Assembly: GCA_021229015.1 (NCBI GenBank)
Contig: CM037794.1
Location: 39,961,496-40,025,495 of the forward strand
Direction of reading: 5' to 3'
DNA from: Solen grandis
Taxonomy: Eukaryota > Mollusca > Bivalvia > Adapedonta > Solenidae
DNA length: 64,000 nt
The notes under the pieces are model-generated. The model was not told the origin of the DNA, ran no database searches, and saw nothing but the letters and a program-made list of their open reading frames with translations. Made by a program: the position numbers and the translations under genes. Of the stretch, positions 12,958 through 25,378 are shown in pieces. Numbering within the stretch: position 1 is the first letter of the stretch; each line of letters opens with the position of its first letter.

Positions 12958-15040
12958 TCATGTTCATCCATGTGTATCATTTCATCAGTGATGTATCATG
13001 TTCATCTATGGTGTATCATGTTCATCAGTGATGTATCATGTTCATCCATGGTGAATCATGTTCATCCATGGTGTATCATGTTCATCAGTGATGTATCACG
13101 TTCATCCATGGTGTATCATGTTCATCCATGGTGTATCATGTTCACCAGTGATGTATCATGTTCATCATTGGTGAATCATGTTCATCAGTGATGTATCATG
13201 TTCATCCATGGTGTATCATGTTCATCAGTGATGTATCATGTTCATCCATGGTGTATCATGTTCATCCATGGTGTATCATGTTCGCCAGTGATGTATCATG
13301 TTCATCATTGGTGAATCATGTTCACCAGTGATGTATCATGTTCATCATTGGTGAATCATGTTCACCAGTGATGTATCATGTTCATCCATGGTGTATCATG
13401 TTCACCAGTGATGTATCATGTTCATCAGTGGTGTATCATGTTCATCAGTGGTATATCATGTTCACAAGTGATGTATCATGTTCACCAGTGATGTATCATG
13501 TTCATCCATGGTGTATCATGTTCATCAGTGGTAAATCATGTTCACCAGTGATGTATCATGTTCATCAGTGTTGTATCATGTTCATCAGTGGTGAATCATA
13601 TTCACCAGTGATGTATCATGTTCATCCATGGTGTATCATGTTCACCAGTCGTGTATCATGTTCACCAGTGATGTATCATGTTCATCAGTGGTGTATCATG
13701 TTCATCAGTGGTATATCATGTTCACCAGTGATGTATCATGTTCATCAGTGGTAAATCATGTTCACCAGTGATGTATCATGTTCATCCATGGTGTATCATG
13801 TTCATCCATGGTGTATCACGTTCACCAGTGATGTATCATGTTCATCCATGATGTATCATGTTCATCCATGGTGTATCATGTTCATCAGTGATGTATCATG
13901 TTCATCAATGTTGTATCATGTTCATCAGTGATGTATCATGTTCATCCATGGTGTATCATGTTCATCAGTGGTGTATCATGTTCATCAGTGATATATCATG
14001 TTCATCAATGGTGTATCATGTTCATCAGTGATGTATCATGTTCATCCATGGTGTATCATGTTCACCAGTGATGTATCATGTTCATCTATGGTGTATCATG
14101 TTCACCAGTGATGTATCATGTTCATCAATGGTGTATCATGTTCATCAGTGATGTATCATGTTCATCAATGGTGTATCATGTTCATCATGGTGTATCATGT
14201 TCATCAATGGTGTATCATGTTCATCAATGGTGTATCATGTTCACCAGTGATGTATCATGTTCATCAATGGTGTATCATGTTCATCAGTGATGTATCATGT
14301 TCATCAATGGTGTATCATGTTCATCAATGGTGTATCATGTTCATCAGTGATGTATCATGTTCATCCATGGTGTATCATGTTCACCAGTGATGTTCATCCA
14401 TGGTGTATCATGTTCATCCATGGTGTATCATGTTCACCAGTGATGTATCATGTTCATCCATGGTGTATCATGTTCACCAGTGATGTTTATCCATGGTGTA
14501 TCATGTTCATCCATGATGTATATCATGGTGTATCATGTTCATCCATGGTGTATCATGTTCATCAATGGTGTATCATGTTCATCCATGATGTATCATGTTC
14601 ATCCATGGTGTATCATGTTCACCAGTGATGTATCATGTTCATCAATGGTGTATCATGTTCATCAATGGTGTATCATGTTCATCCATGATGTATCATGTTC
14701 ATCAGTGATGTATCATGTTCATCCATGGTGTATCATGTTCATCAGTGATGTATCATGTTCATCCATGGTGTATCACATTCATCAGTGATGTATCATGTTC
14801 ATGCATGGTGTATTTCCATAATGATCATCCAATGATATTTTATTTTATCATCTATGGTGTATCATGTTTATCCATAATGTATCATGTCCATCAATGATCA
14901 TCCATGGTGTATCATGTTCATGGTGTATCATGTTTATCCATAATGTATCATGTCCATCAATGATCATCCATGGTGTATCATGTTCATGGTGTATCATGTT
15001 CATTGTATCATGTCATCATGATTATGTGTATCTTCATGGT
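12958..15040 (+). repeat. 2.1-kb satellite of 20-bp units
   Basis: Roughly 90-100 units of 20 bp. Two main variants differ in the middle: "ttcatccatggtgtatcatg" and "ttcatcagtgatgtatcatg". The register is exact for most of 12958-14180, then small deletions shift it (near 14185, 14392, 14487 and 14520). From about 14850 a 74-bp block containing "tttatccataatgtatcatg" is duplicated. Because 20 is not a multiple of 3, stop-free frames come out as 20-residue repeats. They end wherever a TGA-bearing variant falls in frame, so these ORFs are by-products. Confidence 0.95.
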
Positions 15041-16147
15041 GTATTGGTGTTCACCCCAGGAAACTGCACCATTAAACCATCAGCTTTAGATATCTGTAGT
15101 CTCCAAATTATCTGCTCATGGAATACTATAATAAATATCTTTATGCTGATTTCTGTTTCATGGCACCATGCCTCTAGGCATTATGTTGTCTACTGGAGTT
15201 CAACTAAGGTTCAAAACAAGTGTCAATAGCTTTCCCAGGAGAAGGTCTTTTTTTTTTAAAGTTTTTCTTTTCTTTTTTTTTGGTTCCAGAAATTCTCATG
15301 ATAGCAAAAGGCAGTAACAGAAATGCAATCACAGGAAGACTTATGAAGACTTTGTCCAATCATTAAAAACTGCCAGTGGATGGCCAGAGAATATTCCAGA
15401 TATCATGCCCTGGTTTTATAGCTTGAAAAACATTTTTGATGAACTGTTGTATTTTGGAAATAATTTAGAATATAGCCACAGAAGGTTTTCATCAAGTAAG
15501 TGAGTATATTAATATCTTGACCCTCTAGAAATTATTATCACACATGGCCTCTGCTGCGACCTTCAGAAAGTATGGCAGAAGCAAAGAGGGTGTGTCAAGG
15601 CAATAGCTGGCCATCTGTGATATATTGGACATTCCGATCAGTGACACTAAGTTTGATAAATGTGGTGGGGGATGCTAGTCTCTCCAGAGAAGGACATTAA
15701 GAAAGTTTCTAAGGCCTAGATGTGTCTGATGGAAGTGTAATCACCATGGTATCGACAGGTCATAAATATTTGTAGCGTGGTGTGCATTGTGATGTTTTCA
15801 AGGGAGACATCTCAACAGTTTTGGTTTTGTTTAGGTTTATTCTGATTAAAACTGAATATGTTTTTCCTTTCTCTAATTACAAAATTGTTTTTCCCTACTT
15901 TAATCACAAAATTATTCCTCCCTTCTCTGACTTCAAACTGTTTCTCCCTGGTCTGTTAAAGCTTGATGGGATAATATGCATGTTAGGACATTTTTCAAAA
16001 GGTATATATTTTTAAGCCCTTTTTTGGAAATTAAGGCTATACAGAATAATGCCTATAGGATTCAAACTTGTCCTGTATCATTGCTTTACCATTCTTTTCC
16101 AATCATGCTAAAAAGGGATCAGTCATTGCTTTTACTGTAACTCCAGC
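15041..16147. other. Non-coding host DNA
   Basis: No convincing exon or repeat. The 77-residue ORF near 15782 is a T-rich degenerate tandem stretch ("tctctaattacaaa" and "tttaatcacaaaatt" variants). Confidence 0.45.
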
Positions 16148-17145
16148 TTTTTAGTCCCCTACTGGTGTTTACACCTGAGGGGACTACAGGTTTGCCCTCC
16201 GTCCATCCGTCCATCTGTCCGTCTGGATATCTGGAAATCTGGATCCCACGATAACTTAAAAACCATCTAAAAAAATATTATGAAACTTGGTATATGAAAA
16301 GATGACAGTATGGAGATTCTGCATGTCTCGTTTTTTCTCTTGGACCAAACATCTGGTTGCTATGGTAATGGAAAGAATATATGAAAACTCTAAAAATCAT
16401 CATCTTCAAAACCACTAGCCAGATTTCAAAATATTTTAGTACCAAGATTGCTAAAATTATTCCGATCTGTAAAAAAACAAGGCCACAAAGGGGCGGGGCT
16501 AATTTGCTTTATATGTATATAGTGAAAACTTTAAACAACATCTTCCTGAAACCATTGAGTAGAATTTAATTTAACTTGGCAGGGATGATCATTTGGTGAA
16601 CCTTCACTAAAGCTGAAATAAACTTGATACATGTAAAACTCTGGTTGCCATGGCAACGAAAAGAAAAAAGTTGAAAACTTAAAAAATCATCTCCTTCAAA
16701 ACTACTGGCCATATCTCAAAATATTTTAGTACGGATGTTCCTTGTGTAACCCACTACCAAGATTATTAAAATTATTCCGACCAGTAAAAAAACGTGGCCA
16801 CGAGGGTTGGGGCCAATTTGCCTTATATATATATAGTGAAAACTATGGAGACCTGTTCTCCAAAACTGCAGGCCAGATTTTATTTTTTTTTGACACAGGT
16901 GTTCCTTGGGTAAATCTTTACAAATGTTTTAAGTCACCTACCAGTGTTTACACCAGAGGGGACTATAGGTTTGCCGCCTGTCTGGATGTCCGGAAATCTG
17001 GATCCCGCGATAACTCTAAAAAACGTTTAAGATAATATTATAAAAATTGGTACATGAATAGATGGCAGTATGGAGATTCTGCGCATTACTTTTTTTTTCT
17101 CAGACTAAATATTATGCACCTCACTGGTAGGGGACTCATGTGTTG
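16148..17145 (+). repeat. Dispersed bivalve repeat of the "agtcccctac" type
   Basis: It starts "tagtcccctactggtgtt" and closes with "actggtaggggactcatg", so the ends are partly inverted. Internally the module "tctggatccc.cgataact", "atgacagtatggagattctg" and "ccagattttatttt" is repeated, with a second start at about 16931. The segments with "gttgc.atggcaacg" and "attattccga" also recur. ORFs within it are repeat-derived. Confidence 0.6.
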
Positions 17146-18679
17146 CATGCAACACCAGTTACTTATTGTAACCAGGTTTTCAACAAAAGTCCTGGTTATT
17201 ATAATATTAATGGGGTATGTTGTTGGGTAAGCAGGTGTCAAACAGGTTGCTTCAATCAAATATCTCCTGTTTGGAAAGATACAGTTTTCATACATGATAG
17301 GTAGATACTTCATGGGAAGAGGAAGATTTTGATTGATTTTCAGGATGATAGGGTCAAGGTGATTGTTATTAAAAAAGGGTGTTTTGTTTCTTGAAATAAC
17401 TTCTTTTAGGAGTGAGGTATGATAATCAGATTAAGTAGATAAAGACATAATGGGAAGCAGATGTTTGGGATTGATTTTAAAATCAAAAGGGTCAAGGTCA
17501 CTGTTACTAAAAATAGTTTTGCTTGCCAGAGGCAAAACCTGGTTTTGTGTCATTTGACTGTTTCTTGTTTTTTTTGTTCTTTGCCTTTCATATCGTTTTC
17601 TGTTTCTTAGTGAAAAGGTCATATAAAGACATTTTTTTTGTGAATATCTAATTTTTGACTTTTTCACTTCCATCAGGGTATCAAAAGTAAAAATAATTGA
17701 TAAATGAATAATACAAATCAGTGCTTTAAAACTATATACTATCCCAAATTCTTGTTTGAGTGCTTATCATACTTTTTCACAAATATCTATCAGTAATTCT
17801 TCACTCCTGTCATCACTGTGTATATTTATTCCAAAAGCCATACAAAAGTATGTGTTCTTATTTTGACAAATATGATGGCATACATAGACATACTTTGTAA
17901 AATGAGAAACTCAGACAATGATAAAATCTTTTTTTTTTGTAATTTCCGTCCAGTTGTTGGCCTTTTGGACATTTGACCTTTGTTGAAACTCAAGCAAGGT
18001 GAGTCACAATCATCATCCTGACAATCATAGCTCCTTTAGCGGAGACGAAAAAGACTTATCATCGTGAAGAAATCTTGTTTCTTTGTGTGCCAGAAAATTT
18101 GTTCGAAGGTTTTTGAAAGTTGTCTATTTCACAGGTCTGTTAATTGTTTTGTGTGTTCTGTGAAGATCAACAGATTACGCGCAATCTGGGATCTTGGTAA
18201 TTGCACTAATTGTCAAAGTATATTGTCCGTGTGTTGAAAGGAAAGAAAATGTGGCCTCCTATACACGCAGGCTTTATGCTTTCATAATTATTGGAGGGTT
18301 TAAATCAGGCAGAAAAAGAGAATGTCTCTTTTTGTTGTAAGTCATGAATATTTTCGGAAGAAAAATCATTTCATTTTTCAGGGTCTTTAGACAAGAATAA
18401 AAGGGAGGAGTCGACCAAATTGCAGAAATATGGTGAACAAAATTGCAGAAGTGCAAAATCTGTACCAATGCAAAATTGCTTTTGAAGGGAAAAAAGTACT
18501 GATCAAAAGTATGGACACTGTTATAACAGTTTAGCATCAAGCCCTTGATTTTCTTTTTGTTGATTTTAAAACATTAATTTTAAATAACACAAGTTTTAAA
18601 ACAAGACACAGCAGATAAGTAGTAGTTTCAAGGATAAGATTTTGGGTTATATTCTCCTTGCAAGCCTCATATAGAAATT
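17146..18679. other. Non-coding host DNA
   Basis: No exon or RNA gene recognised. The flanking repeat may extend a short way past 17146 ("gtaaccaggttttcaac"). A GC-richer, less repetitive patch lies at about 18000-18290. Confidence 0.4.
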
Positions 18680-18976
18680 TAGTTCTTTACCTCATATAAA
18701 GATGTTCTGATACCTTGACAAACAGAGCAAACCCTGATCAGACCACTCCTGGTCAAATATACAAATTTATGACTTGACAATATCCATTCACTGAACTTTG
18801 AATTGTTTATAAGACAGTGGATATTTCTTTGCTCTGCAGATAGTATGAAATCTGAGATACGACCTTGTATAAGCAAACACTGAAGACTCAGAGGAGACAC
18901 TATCAGATAGGAGCTTTCTGATCTGGGTCTGCTCTGTTTGCCCTGAACACGTCTATAAATTACGAGGTTAAGGGAT
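18680..18976. mobile_element. MITE-like element related to the 240-bp family
   Basis: It begins "ctttacctcata" and ends "tacgaggttaaggg". Internally "caaacagagcaaaccctgat" near the left mirrors "gggtctgctctgtttg" near the right, so the arms are inverted. The arm sequence also appears at 2505-2560. Confidence 0.5.
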
Positions 18977-19038
18977 AATAATAATGTCATAATTTTAAGC
19001 TTGAGATGATACTGAAGACCTTAGATTAGGATACTTTT

Positions 19039-19277
19039 AACCCTTTCCCTCATATAGACTCATTTTGACGCACTCATTAGGTACCACATGAAGCCTGATC
19101 TGCAGAAAACCACAGTTAAACCTTACCAAATTTAATTATAAAATCCTCATTTCCAGACCACTGAGGAGCAGCGAACAGCATAAAACCTAATCAGCCTGCG
19201 AGTTACTCGCAGGCTGATCTGGTTTTATGCTGTTCGCATAGGTCTTTTCATGGTGTCCTCTATGAGGGAAAGGGTTA
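19039..19277 (+). mobile_element. MITE copy 4 (240-bp family)
   Basis: Intact copy with TAA flanks, terminal inverted repeats and the central palindrome at 19171-19237. Confidence 0.85.
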
Positions 19278-20514
19278 AAAAAGCTTCATTCAAAGTCAAT
19301 CAGAGGGAGCTGTTTCCTTCACTATTTCATTCGTAAAGATGCTGAATCTGTAATTTGTTGAATCTGTAATTCATACATCAGTCTGTTTGCATGTGCCCTG
19401 CATGTAAAGACGTGGTCATTAAATCTGCATGATGGAGAAGTGAGCTAAACCCATCTGTTGAGTTTTGGGCCTGAGGAGGCTGTGCCAACTGTAGTCGAAG
19501 CAGGCTGAATTATTCATCATGTTGTCGTGGCGACCAACTGACCAGTGCCGAATCTGATTACTTAATATTTGATCACAGAATTTTAGGAGCCATTGTAGCT
19601 TGGTAGTTAATTAGTTTATAGCATTACAGGCATTTGTGATGGTCCGGCATTATTTGTGATGCTACAGGCAAGCAGTTGAAGACGGAGTCAATTGAGACGG
19701 AGTTCTGTAGTTTGGGGGTCATTATTTTCGGCTTAATGATAGAGTTGTCTTGAAGATGTGATGCTGGATTGATTGAACAATTGATTCCGGGCGACCCTTG
19801 TACTGGTGGTCTTCTTTATTTGGGAGGGACCAAATGGTTAAAAAGAGATAGAAATATCAATACCTTATTATGTCTTTATTGTCATATTGCGTCTTTTTTT
19901 TAGGAAAATAAGTTTCACAGGTTATGCTAATCGCTTTACGACAGCTCCAGGGTTGAACTGGTAGTGAGTGCCTGGGTTGGTCTTGAAAAAGTCTCGCCCA
20001 GACACATAAACACATGTCCAGTGTTAATGACAGATCCTGGTTATGCAAAGTAAGGAATCAAACCCACAACTCTACAATATACCTGTCTGTATTTATATCA
20101 TACAGATATGGCAGTAACTGAAATCAATTCATTTGCAGACAATTACTGATGTATATGAGTATCATAAAAATTAACAATACTTACTGAGTTACATTGTTAT
20201 CCTTAAAAGAGATCACATTAGAAATTTTAGCCCCTCTCTCCTGTGGGTTCAAGTCTGTCTCTTAGTGGCAATATGTCTGTAGTTCTGCATTGGTGCCTTC
20301 CTCCGCCAGCTGTTGTTAGTTGGTTGATTTTATGTGATTGAAATGTTTTTTATCATGTATAGCCAGTATCCAGAGGTATAGGAAATTGTAAATTTTGCTA
20401 ACTAAACAAAGTTGATAAGAAGTTTATCTTTGACAACATCCAAGCTTTAAAGATAATTGCCCTTTTACTCATTATGTTACCCCACAAAAAAATGGAAGGT
20501 TGGTAAAGAAGTGA
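19278..20514. other. Non-coding host DNA up to the assembly gap
   Basis: No exon seen. The patch 19380-19760 has a more even base composition and no repeat match within the window, so it could be a conserved non-coding element, but this cannot be judged here. Confidence 0.4.
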
Positions 20515-20614
20515 NNNNNNNNNNNNNNNNNNNNNNNNNNNNNNNNNNNNNNNNNNNNNNNNNNNNNNNNNNNNNNNNNNNNNNNNNNNNNNNNNNNNNN
20601 NNNNNNNNNNNNNN
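20515..20614. other. Assembly gap (100 N)
   Basis: Exactly 100 N, a conventional placeholder for a gap of unknown size. Sequence quality changes abruptly on its right side. Confidence 0.99.
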
Positions 20615-23554
20615 TTAGAATACCCTTTATTCATTGTTTGCAGAGAATGTAGATTTAGACTCCCAAACGCATGCGCGAATCAGGCTTTAAAAACCCTAGA
20701 AGTGAAATCAGTCACTGAAGTTTTGGGGCGTATAAATTTTTGGGTTTGGGGGCATCAAACGCGGGAGTAGGGGGATTTAAAAAAACAATACATATTGAAG
20801 CTTTGAACCCCGTCGATTAAGGCAGGGCCTCCAGCATTTTTTTTTTTGAATTTCATAAAAAAAAGCAATGTCAATGAAAGTATGTAAAAAAGTTCCCCCT
20901 ATGTAAAATTAATAAGAAAAGTATAGCAAGAAACATCTGCACGTTAGTTAAATTTTTATCATCGACCCATTTCCCCACTTCCCGTATCGGCAAAAATCTT
21001 TAAAAAAAACGGGTTGTTTTTTTTTTTCCCAATCGTTTTTCGTTTCGCTGGAAGCCCTAAAAAGCCCCCAAAAACCGCTTTCGTTTAAATTTTTAAAGAA
21101 TAAAAATTATTACGGGACCCAAAGGGAAAAACCCATTTGTAAATTACTACCCGAAATTTATTTACATGCCTTTTTCGATTTTTTTTCAGAATTTCATTTT
21201 AAGGGGTGATATGAAATTGAGATATTAATTTTGGGGGAAAATTTAAATTTGAAAAATTTTTGTGAAAACCCGGCCAAGAGACAAAAGGGAAAGGGTTGTC
21301 TAATTTAAAAAATTTGGAAAGACCTAAAGTATTAAACAAACCCCCCTCCTTTTTCCCCACAACCAAAAGGTAAGTGAGGTTTCTTTTTTAAAAATCGAAT
21401 AAACAAGGGGTGAACGGGGCCCAAAATAAGGAAAAGTCCCTGAAAATAGTTCCCTACGTTTTGGGACAAATTAAAAACACCAAGAAAACCATTTTTTCCT
21501 TTAATGAAACATTAGGAAACCTTGGCTATCTCCGCGAAAGCCCAAAGGGGTCCGAAATGTAGGGGAAACCATTACGGGGAACTTTACTTTAAGACATTTT
21601 TTCATTAGGGGGCCCCCGTGCCCTTTTGTCAGATAAAAAGGGAAACGGACCGCCCCAAAGGAAAATTTTGCAGCTCACTGCGCTGGTTTCAAAAATTCAA
21701 AAACGGGGGTTTTCTTGTGACTGTTTATTCCCAATTTTGGGAATACATTTAACCTATTAGAAAAAAATTTTGCACAATTTTTCCCATATAATGTAATGTT
21801 TTTCGTACACAACTGTTTTAATTTGGGTTTTTAAATTTTATTTTGAAAAAAAACAATATAGATCAAAGTTTTACTGGGTTTTAAAATCTATGTACTTTCA
21901 TTTTTTTAAAAATCCACAAAAAAGGGCATAGTGGTGAAAAAACCCCACGAAATTTAATTCGCCATAAAAGTTTAAAAACCAAACCCTAAAACCCTGTGCT
22001 TTAAAAAATGCATACCTTCAAAATAAAAATTCCCACCCCCTTTAAGATCTAGTCTTTCAGAATATCCTCCTTCCTCTTAAATTAAATCGGGTTTTTTACC
22101 GTATACATTGGGATTCTCACTTTTCTTCCTTAGATAAAGTGCCTGCAAAGGGGTTGTGTTTATATACACGTTTAAAACAAATTAGCATTTTTGGCCGTCT
22201 TTATTTTTACCATGAACACAACAGGGGTAATTTAGATAAAAAAGTTCCCATTTTCATTTTTAAAATTTTTTATTTGATAAACGGGCTATTTACATTATCT
22301 TAAATGATATAATGAACTGCAATATAAAATTAGTTTTCAGAAATCGGGGCGTCAGTTGAAATTAGAACTCAAAAAATCAAAAATTAAGCAGTGTATCTTT
22401 GGGTTTATATTCAGGAAGTAACAAACCAAATAACCTCAACGGGGGGGTCCCGAAAAGCACTGGAAAAAGCAAGAGAGCGTAAAGGGAGAACCCTCTCGTT
22501 AAATTCCGTGTACATCATGTACCGCGAGAAAACAGAGATGTGTAAAAAAAATTATACTGAATTTTTTTTCTTTTCAGTTATATTTCGTTTTTAACCAAAA
22601 ATTTTTTTCTTTCATAAAATCGCAACCCTTTTTTTTGGGGGGGATACTGTTAAAGCGCCCCGGTGGGTTTTTAGCGTAAGTAATTTTTTCAAGAGGGTCA
22701 AGCGTCTCAACGAGATTTTCGTTCAAATACCTTTAAACCTGTTTTTATCGTCACGAGAAAAAAAAAAACGTTTTTTTGGGCCCCGTTTCAAATCTTTTTT
22801 GAATAAGTCTTTGTCCATTTTTTTTTTAGTGTATTCAGAAAAAATTTTAATAAAAATGAAAATTACTCTGTCTGCCCTCAAAAATTTCCCCAAAAAGACT
22901 TTTTGCAGAAATTAAATAAAAAATTTTAAAAATAAAACAAATTTTTAGCCCCTCCTTAAAAAATTCTATGTTTACATATAATTTAGAAATATTACTGTGA
23001 AAAAAAAAAAAAAGGGACGGGAATCATATCTAGTCAGCCTTAATTGAGCAATTTTTTGGGGATTTTTGTTCGTTTTTTTGGGAATTTAAATTAAGGGGGC
23101 TTGGGTAATTGTATTTTTAAATTAAGTACATGGCCACGATTGAGAATCCCATTTGTGAAGCCACGAAAATGAAATAAAAATTTTTAAATCTTTCACAAAA
23201 ACACGAAAAAATTTTGTCCTTTTAATTTAGTTGGAAAGGGGAAAAATTGTATTTTTAATTAAATTTTTACAGTAAAAACAATACATGTATCAATTTAAAT
23301 TTTTTAATTTATTTCCAGCAATTAATTTTCTTTTTTTTTAATGTCTTAAAAGGGGTAAATTTTGTACTGCAAAAAATTGTCAAAAATCCCAAACCCGATT
23401 ACCCGTGCCCAAAAAACTCTGAAGCATTGCTTACATCTTTCCTCGAAGTCCATTTGGGCCTATCCTGCCCGTACGTAAAATTTTGAATTCCTTTTCGTTC
23501 AACTTTCAGGATCGTCAAATATAAAAACATGGAAAGACGGGGAAAAGTATGGGT

Positions 23555-23860
23555 TAGTTCATAGTTCCCTTTTAACTACACGATTAGTCACTCGGGTATC
23601 ATGCTATATCATATTTTCCCTTTTTAATACACGATAAAGCCCACTGGGGTTATCATGACTAATCATAGTTCCCTTTTTAACTACACACATAGTCACTTGG
23701 GGTATAAAGCCCAAAAATTAAAGTTGCCTTAACTAAAAGACATAGTCCCCGGGGTATCATAAACAGTTCAAAGTTGCCTTTAACTACACGACATTTTCAC
23801 TCGGTTTATAAAACTAATCAAAATTCCCTTTTAAACTACACGATACAGCACGAGGGCGGG
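23555..23860 (+). repeat. Six-copy tandem repeat, about 52-bp period
   Basis: Copies anchored on "aactacacga" start near 23574, 23626, 23679, 23731, 23782 and 23834. The underlying unit also contains "agtcactcggggtatcat". Copies differ in ways such as gttgcc versus gttccc and agtcac versus agccca, as expected from base-calling error. Confidence 0.75.
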
Positions 23861-25316
23861 GGTCCGAGTGCCTTTTGTGGGTGAAATTTTAAAGGCAACT
23901 TGAACTAAGCTATTTAGCACATAACTTTTTCCCTTTCCCCCAAGCGACAAAATTTCAAAAAAGTGTGATTTGTTTTTTTTTGCATAGTCCACATTTTTTT
24001 GTTTTTAAAAAAAGTTTTTGACTACGAAATTATAGCAACAGTAAATTTATAAACAAAAAAACATCTCCTAAACGGGACGAAGGAAAATCCCATGTAAACC
24101 CCCTCAACTGACATATCCATCAGTGTGGCAAAACCACTGGCATGCCCACTTTTTAAAACATGGCATTTGTAAAATTTATCCGACCTTTTTTTTACAAAAG
24201 GGAAAACCCAATTTTGTTTTAGAGATAAAATAGGGGAGAAAGGCAAAATTTTGCAAGTGAGAAAAGAGAGGGAAAGAGAAGAGAGAAAAGAGAGAAGGTG
24301 TGTGTGTGTGGGGGGGCTTTCTGGGGGGTTTGGGGAAAAAGGGGGTTTCCCAAATTAAAATGTTGGCCGTGGTCGAAAAAACACCTTCGAGGGCCATACC
24401 CCTCAAAGACCCCCCTACCAATTTTTCCCTTTTCCAAAAAAACCCGCCATATCTATTTCTTTGTGAAGCCCTTCGTTCATATCAAAACCCCGGGTTTACA
24501 TGTTCGATATCTATACTGATATCACAAAAACGAAACCCTTTGCTTAATTGTTTTGAATAATTCGGGTTTTTTAAGTAAGACAATCTTTGCTTTACTTTAA
24601 AAAAGCCCCAAAAATAAGCAATTTAAAGGGTTTATTTTTTTTAACGAAAAGGGGAAGATAAGAAACATGAAAATATTTTTAACAACCCTGAAAATTTTAG
24701 GAAATAACTTTTTTTTTTTGGATGTGAAAAAATAACAAAACGAAATTGAATCCTGAAAAAAACTTTTTAAAATTTTCATAAAAAAGAAACCCAAAAACTT
24801 CACCGAAAAAAATGGAAAAAAGGGAAAAAACCCTCAAAAAAACAAATAATGGGAGGAGCAGTGCCCGGGTCAATGTCCCCCTTGGGTTTTTTCAAATATA
24901 AGAAAATTATTGTCAAAATTAAAACTTTTATGCCTTAATGGACCGATGGCTTTTCCCGAAGGTCAACAAAATTTGGGCAGTAAATTTGTCTATTTACTTT
25001 TTCGGGGATTTTCTCTATCGACAGTCTTTGCAAAAATTTAAAAAACGCTTTTTGGGACTCCTGACAGAGGAAAATTTTGGATCTAAACAAAACCATCTTT
25101 CATTTCAAATTTTTTCTAAAATGAAAAAAAAATCAGCAAAAACCCCCATAGAAAAAAGGGGCAGAAAATTTTGAAAACCCAACCATCCGTCACTTTTATA
25201 AATCATCACCATCAGTAAATCACCCAAACCACCCCCAAATCATCACATAAAGCACAGCAGAAGCATAAAACAACAAAAACAACTTCAAAAACATTCACCC
25301 CATTAATTAAAAAATT

Positions 25317-25378
25317 AATTCATTCTTTCTTTCATTCTTTCCCATTCATTCATTCTTTCATTCATTCCATCATTTTTA
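25317..25378 (+). repeat. (CATT)n-like microsatellite
   Basis: Imperfect repeats of cattcattctttc. Confidence 0.7.

Noticed and set aside
12937..15229. Several overlapping ORFs of 60-138 codons with 20-residue repeats
   Set aside because: They arise from a 20-bp satellite read in three frames and end wherever a TGA-bearing variant falls in frame.
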